Shown piece after piece: positions 22,090 through 33,945 of a stretch of DNA of 64,000 nt (position 1 is its first letter; each line of letters starts with the position of its first letter). The position numbers and the translations under genes are program-made. The notes beneath the pieces were generated by a model that was not told the DNA's origin, did no database searches, and saw nothing but the letters and a program-made list of their open reading frames with translations. The DNA comes from Archilochus colubris (Eukaryota > Chordata > Aves > Apodiformes > Trochilidae). The stretch is from assembly GCA_023079485.1 (NCBI GenBank), contig CM041090.1, forward strand, positions 35,614,874 through 35,678,873, in the 5' to 3' direction.

Positions 22090-25000
22090 ACAGCTGGATG
22101 AATTTTGGCAGAGAAGAATGGAGGAAATGTAATAAATCCACAGAGCATCTACTGCTGTGACTTTCGTAAAGAACTTTTATCCTAAGCAAGCAGTTCATTT
22201 TGCAAGGTGCTGAATGCCTGCAGCCTTTGAGGAGACTCAAGTTGTTGCAAAATCAGACACATGTGTGGAGGAGGTTGAACTTGCAAAGTTCTTATTCTGT
22301 TTTTGAACAATTAGGACTAACTTCAAGCCCAGTTGAGAATTCCAGACTTTGAGGCTCCAGAGTCTGGACTGGATCCAACACCCAGTGAAGTCACCTGGAG
22401 ATTTTCCATTGACTTTACTGTGCTTTGGACCAGGCCCTTTGAAAGGCTATTTCCATTAACTCAAATACATAAAGCCAAACATGGCTTTACACAATCGAAA
22501 ATCACCTGCTTTGTATGTTTTCAAAGGCAACTCCACCACTCAGCAGTCACAATACAGAATTGGGTTGGAAGGGTGAAAATAGATGTGGATGTGGAGTAAC
22601 TCTTCAAATAGCCCATGACAACACTCCAACACTGCAGCACTGAAATGAGAATTTTTAATGAAGACTTTTTTATAATCATTCCTGAATCAGATTTAAAGGA
22701 AAAAAAATATGTTAATATTGCAGAGCTAGAGTGCTCTTTATGTTTTATATATTTGAACAATGCTCTCTGCATTCTTCAAAATAAGAAATACCGTAATACT
22801 TCAAGGCATTCCTCTTGTTAAATCAGTTCTACTGCCATTTTAAAGCCAATTTATTTATATCAGCTCTGGTGATGTTCTGGAATTGATCTATACCAACAGC
22901 CCATTTTTATCAAATCACACCTAGGCTGGTTTGCCCTTTGCATGAATATTTAGTGCTGTTCTTCACAGAGCCATTCTCCTCAGCTTTGCATGTGGCCATG
23001 TTCTAGTTCCAAAGAGCCAGACTCATACCTGAATTCATGCATAATCTACAAATAAAATCTCCTCTCTTTTGTCCTGCCATCAGTTTTTTTGGAAGCACAG
23101 TTCCCCTTTGCCTATAGGTGCTCTTTGTAACAAAAGCTCTGACTTTTTACATCAAGCCAATTTCACTGTCTTTATGTTTTATTCTTTCAAACAAGGTCAG
23201 TTTTGAAAATTTTTTGACATTTCTGTATCAAATACGTCGGTCCTGATGTGAGTGCCCAGAAGCTTAGAGCAGTATGCCCTTCTTTTTCATATTATGTGGC
23301 TGAAAAGGAAGAAAAGGAAGCTTAGTGAGGCTTTATATAGCCTTATAAGCCTCATGATTTACTTCTATTGCTTATTTCCTGCCCATGTCTAAGTTTTCAA
23401 AGGCTCCTTTCTTTGTTAGGAGCTAATTATTTTGGATAGTAGGCCAAAGCATAGATGCATATTGGATTAACAATGCCCATTAACTCTCCCTCAGCAGGTG
23501 GAAGACTGGACTCTGATCTCCTTGATGCTGGAGTAACAGAAGAGTCATGGCCTGGAACCAAATGGATACTCCATGGTACAAAGGAGGATGAGATCAGAAG
23601 CAAGCTCTGTTGCTGCTCTGAGCAGCTCCCTGCTGATGCAGCCATCCATGATCAAATCTTTTTTCAAGACTTTTCAGCTTCTCGTGTATTTTGGGGCACA
23701 AGAGTTGTTGGTCACAGAGAAAATAAACGCTCTCTTTTCAAGCTGGTGTCCTTTTTTCATGTTTTTTGTTTTGGTTTGGCTTTTTTTGTCTCTTTGTTTT
23801 GAGTCCATCCCAAAGTGGGAAGAGCTGCAGGTGATGACAAGTTTGAGGTTCTCAAATGCATGGAGATGGCAGAACAGTCTTGAGTAGAAATAAAATGAGG
23901 CACTTCTCTGTAAAACAAGGTGTCAAAATCACTGCCTCTTAATGTGGAACAATAAAATAATCTTTTCAAACAATTTAATGGCCAGGATGAATGAAAGAAT
24001 CTGTGTATGCTTTACAAACAGCCTGATTACTGCCAGCTCACATGTTTGCTCTGCAGTTGTAGTACATTAGAATTTGAAGTAGGATGTTGTTAGCAACTCT
24101 TTGCGTGGGATGGAATTTGAATCAAAAGCTATAAATGACCTGTGACAGCAAAAATGAAAGTGCAATTGCTTTCTCACATGACCTGTTTCTTTTAGTGTCA
24201 TTAAACTTAATCAATGATTAACCTTTGGTTTAACCGTGCTTGTCATTTCATAGCAAATCAAGTAGAAAAAATGTTGTCTACCTGAATAATTCCCTAGAAA
24301 ATGTCTCTGAGGTGCATTAGTAGTTTGAAAGGTGAGAGGCTGTCCTACATTTGTGTAAGCAGAAAGCATTTGAAATGCAAAATCACTGGCTGCAATTGAG
24401 GGAATGAGAAACTTCTGACTGTCCATTTGACTTGTACAGATCTGTACAGAAACAAAGCTTTTAGGAAGCTCTGGTGTCTCCTTGCATGAACAGGATAGCA
24501 AGGAAAAGTAATGAATGATTTCACAGAGCCTTCATCTTATTTAAGTTGTTTTTGCATAACAACTTTACTTTGTAAATATATACAAACAAAGTGTCCTAAT
24601 CCAAGATTGTCTGGATATGGTGTTGTTTTTTTGATCTTCATTGAGATCAAATGAGTTACGTTACTTTGCACTGAGTTAAGTTCTAGCTGGAATGAATTTC
24701 CTTTTGGCAACCAATTAGGATGTTTAAAGAATTTATTTTTCTTTCTTGATCTCAGAAGCATTTGTGGACAGTTCACATGGACTATATATTACTGTGCCTA
24801 ACTGCTATCAGCCTGTATAACTATCTCATTTGCATATGCTAACAAGGTACATTATAGGTATGGTGTTTTCACATGCCTTTTATCCACTTAGCTCATTGTA
24901 TCTACCAGTCTTTTGTTCTCCCACTCTGCCACCAAATTAAAAGAGTTGTGAATTGAAAATGGTTTCATTCATATGGTGTGTCTATGCAGACAGACCAACC

Positions 25001-28000
25001 AGAAGAAATGTGGTTTCTGCTGGTTCACAACCTTTATTTACTCATTACACATGCAGGGAGGGTCTGTAGGGCTCCCAGATAAGTGAGGGATCTTGATGTG
25101 GAACTCAGACTTTCACAAAAAGTTGTGTGCCAAAAAAAATTAATCTTGAAAAAAACCTTCTTGTCTTCCTCAGCCACCTTTCATCTGAGGGCTCATGGAA
25201 TGATAAACCTCTGTTTCCTTTCATTCCTTTTGTTTTCAAAAGGGAAAACTGTACATAGTGAGGATCTCTTTCTGCTTTATTTCTGCATCCAACTACTCCA
25301 GTGAGCTACACTTTGTATTACCAGTTCAGTCCCATTGAGCTGAAATTTATCCAGGTGAGACAGCCATGCTTACATGCCTTCAAGTGCAAAATTATACCCA
25401 GCTATATTTATTTTAAAAGAAAAGGATTTACACGTATATTTGCTCCAGAAGGATAAAAACTTTAAGAAGCAAATTTTTTTCCTACGAGATTGTTGCAAAA
25501 TACTTGTGATCATGCACAAGAGTCATGGTGACATAATTTCCCTGATGATATTGTTGCAACTTGATTTGTTCAAAGCAGATTGCTGTACCAGCATGCCTCT
25601 GAACTTGTACATTTACATTACCATATATGCCTGCTGTAAACCAGCAAGATTTAATTTCAGTCTACCCAAATTCCATTTGAACAACTGCTGACCAGCATCA
25701 CCCAGCATCATCCATGCTTCATCATGGTCAGGGAGACAAAGTAGAAAGGAGAATGAAGTTTATTATCCCCAGTGCTCTTTTGTATTTTTACCCTGTTTTA
25801 AACCATGAAAATTCCCAATGAAAAATGCAGTGCCAGTCTTCTTTGTAACGAGAAGGTGAATTACAGAGAGGGGTTCTCAGAGCTTGCTTGTCAACATATT
25901 CAAATGATCTAAGCCATTTATTGTTGAATAAAATCCCCATATTTTGAAAGACCAGTATGGAGACCTTTTATTTTATTGTCATGGAATAAAAACTCACTAA
26001 CCTCATTCACTCATTGCTAGCCTAATTAGTCAAAGGAAAAATTATAAGGAGAGGAAAACCTGGGCAGTGGCAAGACAACAGTATGCAGACAAGAGAAAAA
26101 TATGTTGAAGAAGCGTGGAAAATATTTTTCAGTTGCTGTTTTCTACTTTTCCCCTCTTTCTCATCCATGTCCCTCCAAGGAAAGCAGCTGGCATCTGCAG
26201 CCTATTGTTCAGATGGGTTGAGAGGAGCATTTATTCCACTGCATGTCTGGCATGCTTCAGAAGTGGTTGGTGACTGATGGCACGTTTGCCAGGGAGATTT
26301 GCTGTAGCTGTGGATGTCTGGCAGCACACATGGTCAAAGAGGCTGAGGGTACCAGAAAACATCAAATTAATACCTGTCCAAGCACTGACCACGTGTGCTA
26401 CCATATGGTAGACACAGGCTTCAGGGTGAGCAGGTTCCTTATCAGGGCTTGTCAGTTTTATAGGAATACTGAGTTCTCATTCTTATTCCTAGGTGTATGC
26501 AATGTACAGACACCTTGTGAGAAATTATTCTTGCCCTAAACAACTTGAAGTTTAAATAGGGAGGAGCAGCAAGGGATGAGAGAAGAGGAAATTCTCCATT
26601 CCACAGAGAAAGAACTGAAACCTTGAGAACTAACATTGTTTGGAGACACATGGGAGTCATGACAATGGTAAGAACTAAATCCTATTATTTCAAATCCCTG
26701 TTGAGGGTCTTGGCTTCAAATTAATTCTTTGCCTGTATGTACAAATCTGACTTTAATCCACCTGACTCTTTCCTCCCATACACCAGGGTGCTACTCACCT
26801 TTGTCAGATGCAAACCTCAACTGTATTTTGAGTCTCTCCCCCGAATTTCCATCCCTGTCATTGCCACTCCAACATGGTTGGGACACAGTTTGTGCTCTTT
26901 GCAAAAGGAACATCATCCCTTTTACTGGACTTCTCCCTGCCCACCCAGCCTCATGTAGGACCAGGAGAGAAAACAAGGCTCAGGCAGGCAGATGGCAAAT
27001 GACACCAAGAGGCTCCTGAGGCAGCTGGGAGGTCATTCCTGCACAGAGCCAGCTCCTGGCAGGCAGCTTCCCCACTGTCCTTGCTATGCGGGTGGGAGCA
27101 TAGCATGGCTCAAGGACTTCCCAGAGCCATTCCCTCATTGCTCTGAAATGGTACCAGCACAAAGCTGCAGCAAGATGCTGGTGATTCAGGCCCAGCATGA
27201 ATGACAGGGCTGGAGTGGTAGCTTTGCAGCACATCAAGAGGGACTATGACAGAAGATTTACCACCAGCAGCACACTTACACCATGTCTGGCTTTATGGAC
27301 AACTTTCCAAAATAAATGTATATTTTTAGAATGAAATTCATCTCTTTGCAAAGCTGTGTTAGCCTCTGCTGAGGGGGGAGGAGGGATGTCTTTTCAAAGG
27401 CACCAGCCTTCCAATGCTGATCTCTCCAGTATCAAGTCAAATCTCTGCATTTATCATCTAAAAATCATGAGCCATCTTGAAGCTACACTCAGGACTTAAA
27501 TTTGTGGTGATCCACAGTAGAGGCTGAGGCAGATTATCTTCCTTTTCACCCAGCACTGAGTGATCTTTCTTTTTATATGACTGATGCACTTCCACTACTG
27601 TGGCCCTGGTGAGCTGATCTGGTCATTGATCACTAAACCCACTTCCAACCTCAGTTTCACATCAGACAATTCCAGTGCCAACTTCTGCCATCAGGATGAG
27701 AAAAAAGATCCATGATCCCTGACAGGACCTCAGCCAGCATCAAGTTACTGGAAATAAAACAACTTCCTTCTGCCCAGCCTCACCCCTCTTCTGCACTGAC
27801 ACTGATCCCTGATGGTCCAGGAGTCCAAGGAGGATTTTGAGGACCAATGACTAAAGCAGCATGGGCAGGTGGGCGCCTGCTCTTCATACAGGACTGAAGT
27901 GTCCAGATGCTGAAGACTGGTTTGCTGGCTCTACCCTGGGCAAAGACAAGGAGACAACTGCAGCAGCCACACTCCTGAGCAAGACCCAGGACCAAACTCT

Positions 28001-29881
28001 TGCACCAGGTGCAAGAAACAGAGGAATGAACTCAGGTACTTGGATGAACAGGAGTAAAATGTGTGGTGGTGAATGGGAGACATTAAGAATTCTGGTTAAT
28101 TTTACTTTCTTTCTCATCAGTGGTCAGACTGGGTGCATCAGTCTTTGTACATCAGGCTGGGTACCTCAATCTTTGGTCTGTTTTTATACAATATTCATTT
28201 GTTATAAAGTGCTCCTGTACAGCCTGATATTACGACGCACACCCCTCCCATTCAGCTGCCACTGGCAGCAGCAGAGATGTGTTTAATGCCTTGTGATTTC
28301 ACCAGGTGTGATGGCTACCAGCAGCCTGAGCCCCATCCTGGAGGCCAAGGGAAAGTGGTATCTTCACCAGGATTAGACAGAGCTTCCCACGGACAAAGCC
28401 TGAGTAGTGTTTGAGGGGAGGAAAGGAAATGAAAAGCTGGCAGAGCCTTAGCTTGGAGAAACTGACAGACAGCAGTCCCTGGGAATAACATCCTCATTCA
28501 GGGGAGTGTGGGGAATCACTGGGGAGTGCATGGTGTGGGATCAGGAACAGTGCTGAGGCCATAGTGAGAGTTGCCACCATGTCCAAGGACAAGAAGGGGA
28601 CAACAAGGTGATGCAGAGGAGGGAGCTCAGCACCCAGCCCTGCCTGTGCCATGGACATGGGACGTGGGCTGTGGGTCTCAGGGTCCTGGAAGAGCAAGTC
28701 TGGCAGATTTAGCCAGTAACACAGAGGCAAACAGTGCGGGGGATTTGCTTCAGACTTGCTTTCTCCCTTGTAGAAGTAAACTATTCAACCCTATGTGCTC
28801 CAGCCTCCCTGGGGGGACATGCCACCCAGTTTGAGAACAAGCACATTAATAAACCAACAATATCTGAGTCTGCATCTAGATCTAATCTATGGCTGCTAAG
28901 TGAGATTTGCTGTTTCCCACCCCCAGCAGCATCTTGGCAGTTTTTGAGGCCAGTTCTCCATCTGTAGGTTGAACATCCCATAGATGGTGTTCATTCACCT
29001 CCTTTTCCTCCTTGGCTACTCCAGCTGACTGGCATTGGGGAAGTTCAGGTGACCTCCAGCCCTTCAGAGAACCCCTTCCTGCTCTTGTAGATTCTGTTCT
29101 GATGGATAGACAGATGAACCTTTGCTGGATTTTCTCAGCTAAACTGCAATCCTTAGCTGCTTCAATAAAAACTCTCCAGTGGCCATTAAGTCAGCACCAA
29201 TGTTTCCTCCTGAGGTTGCTGTCAGGTTCATCATGGTCTCACAATCTCTGTGGATTCATCCAGAGAGACCTCGAAGACACAGAGGGACAAGCAGAGTCTT
29301 TGCTTCCCCAAGATGCCTTCTTGCCACCTCTCTCTCTTCTTCTGCTTGCTCCAGCTTCACACAACAGTGTTTAGTACCTTCAGATTCATTATTTAGCTAC
29401 GTTTTGGCCAAAACACTCCAATTATTAGTGCAAACAAGGCCTGTCTCTTTTAACTGTTTCCCTCTGCTTGCTGGTAGAAACAAGGGGAGAGCTCTTCCCT
29501 GGGGACAGTCTGCCCATCTGGAGTATTCAAGCTTTTAGGGGCTGCTTTTCATCCTCTTCCCTGGCACGAGCTTCTTGCAGGGCTGGGCTGCATGTTCACA
29601 GGTATATGACATTACTGATAATACCACAACAAGTTGGCAGTCATCAAGCATCTTGGATGAAAGCTGTCTTTAAAAAGGCAGGTAGGGGCCTGTGCCATGG
29701 GAAAAATGACCAAGTTTTCTAATCACTCATATGGAGTTATCTGGACACATGGCTACCTTTCATCACTTACACTGACGCCAAAAAAGGGATTGTAAACCAA
29801 CATGCCTGTTGAAATGTCTGTGTGCACTAAGCTGTCATGGACTTGTTTTGGGTGAAAATAACACGTGTACTCCATTTCTTT
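22090..29881. other. 7.8 kb of unique sequence, nothing recognised
   Basis: No CR1 tail, LTR pattern or array. Frames reach 141 codons (27861-28286 plus) but overlap others on the opposite strand and show no domain. 27.7-29.0 kb is GC-richer than average. A 10-codon mini-frame with an optimal Kozak context sits at 28579-28611 and is treated as coincidence. The segment at 24.10-24.25 kb is AT-rich with clustered TGACA/TAATCA-like words and could be regulatory. Confidence 0.45.
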
Positions 29882-29891
29882 GTTTTTAATT

Positions 29892-29924
29892 CCCCTTCCC
29901 CCTCCCCCCCTCTTTTTTTTTTTT
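29892..29924 (+). repeat. Polypyrimidine tract with minus-strand G-quadruplex motif
   Basis: C-runs at 29892-29895, 29898-29902 and 29904-29910 (the last able to supply two tracts) give a minus-strand G-quadruplex motif with loops of 2, 1 and 1 bases. It is followed by CT and a T12 run. The pattern satisfies the standard rule; folding is not shown. Confidence 0.75.
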
Positions 29925-30165
29925 ACTGTCCTGATTTTCTTGTGAGACTGTGAGGAAAGATGATACAACTCATCTCATCCACAGAAAATATAACTAATAT
30001 CACCACTATCCAACACTGCTTCTTGAAAGCCATGCATAACCAAAAATATATTGTAATGGTAGAAATAAATACAAATATCTAGGTCATATTTCTTGTAAGA
30101 ACAAAACACTTCAGGAAATACAAACACAACCAGAGCATCCTTATCACCACCATATGTAACACAAA

Positions 30166-30505
30166 CATAAGAACAGGAGAGTGGCCATACCAGGTCCATG
30201 CCAAAGTCTGTCTAGTTTTGGACTGTAATCATATGGAGATGCTTTGGGAAGAGTAAGGAAAGGGCAAACCTGTAACGTACATTACCCTTCCAGAATTCAG
30301 CTATTGTCAGGTCAGAGACTCCCTGAGCTAAGTGTGGTTTCTGCACCTGAGTACATATCACTGCTATGAACTTGTCCAGTTGTTGCTTGAACCCTTACAA
30401 ACTTTTATCATCCACAACATCCTTTGGCAAGCAATTGCATAGATCTACTATCTATTGCATGCAAAACCACCACTTGCTGTTTGTTTAGAACAAAGTTTAT
30501 GTACA
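30166..30505 (-). mobile_element. Ancient CR1 LINE 3' fragment, minus strand
   Basis: The left edge CATAAGAACAGGAGAGTGGC, followed by CATACCAGGTCCATGCCAAA, is a decayed complement of the old amniote CR1 3' end ('...cagtatggccattcttatg'). Further right, TTGAACCCTTACAAACTTTT, TCCACAACATCCTTTGGCAA and TGCTGTTTGTTTAGAAC follow the order of the same element in complement ('ttgaaccctgttatagtcttggc', 'cacaacatcctctggcaa', 'tttgtttgttttaaacc'). Divergence is high and no frame survives. The right edge is uncertain. The match is by recalled consensus order. Confidence 0.82.
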
Positions 30506-31854
30506 TCAAAAAACAATGGACAATCCATCTCTAGCCACCTTGTCTGTGATTATATTAAGCAGTCATGCAAATTAATACCAATGGCATTATTCAAATTTGT
30601 CTTTGCATCATTCATAGAGCTATGCTGACATACTCCAGCTTAGCAACTGTTTGTCTTCTGCATTACTTGTGTGGGCAAGGTATAATACCCTTAACAACTA
30701 ATGAAAAATGTATTCAAAGAATTTTCTGGCCTATACAAATAACTTGACCAATTAAGACCAGATGTAGGTCTTAGTTTTGCATTGCACGGCATTAGTGGAG
30801 TTACACTTGGAGAAACTGTGTGTAAAGCTCAGAAAGGAATTAATTTCCATTAAAATCCTATGTAAAAAATAGAAGCAAGGTGCAGCACTGGTCAGTATAC
30901 TGTTAAAAGGTATGCTTTGACACACAGAAAAGAATATTTTAATTTTTAAAATCTCATTGTTCTCAGGCAGAACACTAGTCCTTACAGATTTCCCTGATGG
31001 CTTTGAGAGATATGGCTCTGCTTTGCTCCCCATTGAATCAGGGGTGTGAACCACCCCCCAGCAGTTGTGTGTTCTTGTCTGTTTCCCTCAGTTACTGCCC
31101 TTTGTGTCATTCCAATCAAAGCATTTTTTAAAGGGGATGCTAATAAGCAGCAGCAAAGCAGCAAGACCCACAAAGAATGGAGCCAGCATCTCCTGTGACT
31201 CCGAGGGGAGAGCTGCAAAGAATTGCATGGAGGATGCCAAGCCAGCCAGAGCTGGGAGAGTCACTATGGCAAAGGAGGAACAAGAAAGGGAGGAGAAAAG
31301 GAGAAAGCTTGCCACCTTTCCCTGCAGGACTCATGCAAAGTGCTGATAATATGTGTTTTATTCATTCCTCCCCTTTGTTCTCTAACCATCTCTTGAGAGA
31401 CATTTCAAAGAAAGGGAGGCGAGGAAGAGACTAAAAGTCTCCTTTTAGATTGAGGAATGCAGGCTCCACCCTTGCTCCCAGCTCCATCCTTTTTGTGCTG
31501 CTGCAGCTGGGGAGTCTCCCTGGAGGCTCTAACTTAAACCTGGGGTTGGTATTAAGCCAAATGGTCCAAGGATCAGGGGAACCATTTTTTTCCCCGAGTT
31601 CAGGGCCAGCCTTTCATTATGGAGCTGGGGGGGAGAGGTCAAAGATCCCCCTGAAAAGAAGAGGAGTCCATTCCTTGCACCATAGGGGAGCTTTAAAGAT
31701 ATGGGGATGATGGGAAATAACCAGATAAATGTCATCCCCTTGTGAGGTGGTGCTGTGCAGAGTGTCCTGAACAGGCACAGGAGGAGCCATGTCCTGGATT
31801 TTTGTCTGTGCACAGAAGTGTAGGGCTACACAGGAACATTCTGCCCTGATTTCA
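30506..31854. other. Unique sequence, nothing recognised
   Basis: No repeat tails or recognised coding sequence. 31.1-31.35 kb is GC-richer, with overlapping short frames on both strands and no recognisable product. Confidence 0.5.
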
Positions 31855-32312
31855 AGACCATGCTTCAAAAAAGATGCTAATAGGTTGGAAAGGCATCAGG
31901 GAAAAGTACAAGAGCAATCTGAGACCTGGAAAACATTTTGGTAGCAGACTGGGAACTTGGTGGAATTTGTCAGTTTGTAGGAAGGGTAAGGGGTGACTTG
32001 CTTGTGGTCTACAAGTATGAGCATGGGGAAAATGCAACAGATGTTTCAAGCAGAAAACAAACCCATAATAAAATCCAGTGGCTGATTGTTGATGCTAGAC
32101 ACATCCAGAACAGAAGTCAAGTAGAAAAATTGAAGGTAATTAACCACTACTTACTAGAGTAAAGTTGGATTCTCAGTTTCTCTCTTAATCAAGGGTGGAT
32201 GACTTCCCAAAATCTCCTCTGCAACATTTGTAGATGGAGATGAGCTCATGGGATTTTCTATCAGGGGTATACAGCAGGTCAGATGACCACCATGCAAGAT
32301 CCTGTGACAAAA
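31855..32312 (+). mobile_element. Ancient CR1 LINE fragment with recognisable ORF2 C-terminus, plus strand
   Basis: The right end around 32265-32312 (GTATACAGCAGGTCAGATGA, then a decayed 'tggcctt' region) matches the CR1 3' end of the type 'tatacaggaggtcagactagatgatca'. The frame from about 31938 translates to VRGDLLVVYKYEHGE, a few residues later KIQWLIVDAR, then VEKLKVINHYLLE. These follow the order of the CR1 ORF2 C-terminus ('LRGDLITVYKYLHGE', 'SNGWKLK', 'VINHWN'). The DNA word AAGGGGTGACTTGC at about 31988 is also characteristic. It is 5'-truncated and non-functional. It shares its element type with the fragment at 16.75-16.99 kb. The left edge is uncertain. Confidence 0.82.
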
Positions 32313-32544
32313 CAGAATGAGTCTTCCCTGCCCTATCCCCTTTAGTCCTTACTCTGACAACCTCTGTGTGACCCTGGGTGCGCTGGGATATCTACATGGC
32401 CCATATTCACTTTGTGTTTATACACCCCAGAGAGATGAATGACAAAAATGTTCCCATACTGGCTAATCAGAATTAAGCCTCCTGAGATTACAGCAGTCAA
32501 CACTCAGAAACTGAGATAAAGAACAATAATAAAATAACTCCCAC

Positions 32545-32560
32545 TTTTTTTTTTTTTTTT
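32545..32560 (+). repeat. Poly-T run (T16)
   Basis: Sixteen consecutive T. No adjacent complement of AATAAA, so not called a retroposon tail. Confidence 0.95.
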
Positions 32561-32828
32561 CCACACAATAGGTCTGCCATCAATAGTAGCCTATCTGCTA
32601 GCAATGATATTAAAATATACTGATATTTCGAGAAAATGTTGTATTGCTTTTGGTTACAGTGGCTACCCTCACCTAAAAACCATGGGATCAAGCCTACTGG
32701 GAGAGGTGAACATCAGAAATTGGTTGTGTCTTGTCTCTCTTGAGCTTTGGGGAGATCTGCCGAGGCTTTGGCACCATTTGAATTCAGATGTCCATAAGTC
32801 TAATTAAAAAAAAACCAAAACAAAACAA

Positions 32829-33103
32829 CGGACTTCATATGTGTGAGTTCACACGTGTGAGAAGGCAGCAAGAAACTCACTTCGTATATGTGACTTAAGA
32901 TGGTTCCGAAGTGAGCGCTCACAGATCCATTCTGCAGTGACCTCTGCTGGCACGGGCAGAGCCGGTGATCTTCCCCCGACATCCCTGCGGTAAGGGCATC
33001 TCTAAGCGTTTGGTATGAGCACCTTTATCTGAACCTATCGCATTACACTCGCTGTCGTTAGCACAGGGCAACACAGGTAAGGTTATGGAGCTGTCATACA
33101 AAC
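32829..33103. promoter_or_regulatory. CpG-preserving segment; candidate promoter / insulator
   Basis: I count 14 CpG dinucleotides in about 275 bp, roughly one per 20 bp at near 50% G+C, so observed/expected is about 0.8. Most of the window has one CpG per 100 bp or fewer. A CTCF-like motif lies on the minus strand at 32935-32950 (CCAGCAGAGGTCACTG, one difference from CCASYAGRKGGCRSY). Two strong 5' splice-site sequences lie on the plus strand: GCG|GTAAGG (intron from 32990) and CAG|GTAAGG (intron from 33077). No TATA box or coding frame is evident. Alternatives are a GC-richer mobile element too old to recognise, or an isolated enhancer. Function is inferred and not shown. Confidence 0.35.
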
Positions 33104-33129
33104 GCAGAAAAATGCCATGAGGCATATGA

Positions 33130-33500
33130 AGGTGGTAGTTAAAGAGAGATAATCAAATCTGATTAATAGTGATGATAAAGGAGTGTCAACATACGCCAGT
33201 CTTGATGATTAAAAAGGAAGGTAGCTGGAAATTAGCAATTGTTACAGGTAGCTTAAGGATATTGTTATTTTTTTCACCTTTTGAAACATCCCTAGGGGCA
33301 TATGTCTGCCACTGAGATCACTGAGAGGTTTCTTCAATGCATAAGGGATTGCTGTCAAGAAGCAACTCATAAAAGATGCCCCTTGCTCTTCTGGAGAGAT
33401 CTATGCTTTTAATGGCAGTGAGGCTCTGTCGCTATAAATCAGATTAGTGCAATTTACTTCATCACTTGCTTACCCTGACAGAGAATCTGGCTCCAGATCT
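33130..33500. promoter_or_regulatory. AT-rich segment resembling a conserved noncoding element
   Basis: The segment holds clustered GATA- and homeodomain-like words: GATAATCAAATCTGATTAAT around 33149, GATGATAAAGG around 33170, GATGATTAAAAAGG around 33203, and ATCAGATTAGTGCAATTTAC around 33439. It directly follows the CpG-preserving segment. This composition is common in developmental enhancers but is not proof. Conservation across species would decide. Confidence 0.2.
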
Positions 33501-33620
33501 TCACATTGCATTTGTCCAAGAGCACCTACTAAGACTGGGTTAGTTTTTGGCCCTTAGACAAACCCCGAATGTTCACTGTTGCAACTTGCCTTCTTATATC
33601 TGATTCTTCTTCTGACTCTT

Positions 33621-33621
<1 letters not shown>

Positions 33622-33649
<28 letters not shown>
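33622..33649 (+). repeat. Poly-T run (T28), longest homopolymer seen in the window
   Basis: Twenty-eight uninterrupted T preceded by CTTC/TTCT pyrimidine sequence. No polyadenylation-signal complement follows at the expected spacing, so a minus-strand retroposon end is not supported. Length is likely variable, and sequencing error is possible. Confidence 0.95.
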
Positions 33650-33653
<4 letters not shown>

Positions 33654-33749
33654 ACTTGTTTTTCTTTCTGTGATCACCCTTTGTTTGCCATTTCAGAAAT
33701 GCTTTGTCTGCAGCCCTACCTGTAATCAATGAGCTGTATTTCCCTGCAG

Positions 33750-33945
33750 AATGAAGACAGCAGAATGGTTTCTGTGTATTGTTCTCAACTTGAATGCAGG
33801 TGGAAATATTAAAGACTCAGCTGCCTGCCTGGCCTGGGCTCTCCCCTCCTCACCGTCACTGTCTGAATATGCATGGCTGGTTCTGACTGTGAACAGCAAC
33901 TCAGAGTCAGAGCACAAACACCACAACCAGCTTACAAATTAACAG
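33750..33945 (+). other. Candidate internal exon bounded by splice-site sequences
   Basis: The left edge is a good 3' splice site (TGTATTTCCCTGCAG, exon from 33750) and the right edge a 5' splice site (ACAG|GTAATA, intron from 33946). The 196-bp span contains one open frame, 33751-33942, encoding 63 residues. It starts MKTAEWFLCIVLNL, with a hydrophobic N-terminus, and stops three bases before the donor. The strong donor at 33077 would make a 673-bp intron to this acceptor. I do not recognise the peptide. AG and GT sites occur often by chance, so an untranslated or noncoding exon, or no exon at all, are both possible. Confidence 0.18.

Noticed and set aside
27861..28286. 141-codon frame in a GC-richer stretch, with a possible 85-bp intron inside (donor near 28035, acceptor near 28120)
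   Set aside because: No recognisable domain, opposite-strand frames are also open, and the would-be intron is very short for a bird.
28579..28611. Ten-codon mini-frame with an optimal Kozak context (GCCACCATGT)
   Set aside because: Ten codons only, no transcript evidence and no conservation evidence. A Kozak match of this kind is expected by chance in 64 kb.
33622..33649. T28 tract as the tail of a minus-strand retroposon
   Set aside because: No AATAAA complement at the expected spacing, no target-site duplication and no recognisable body.
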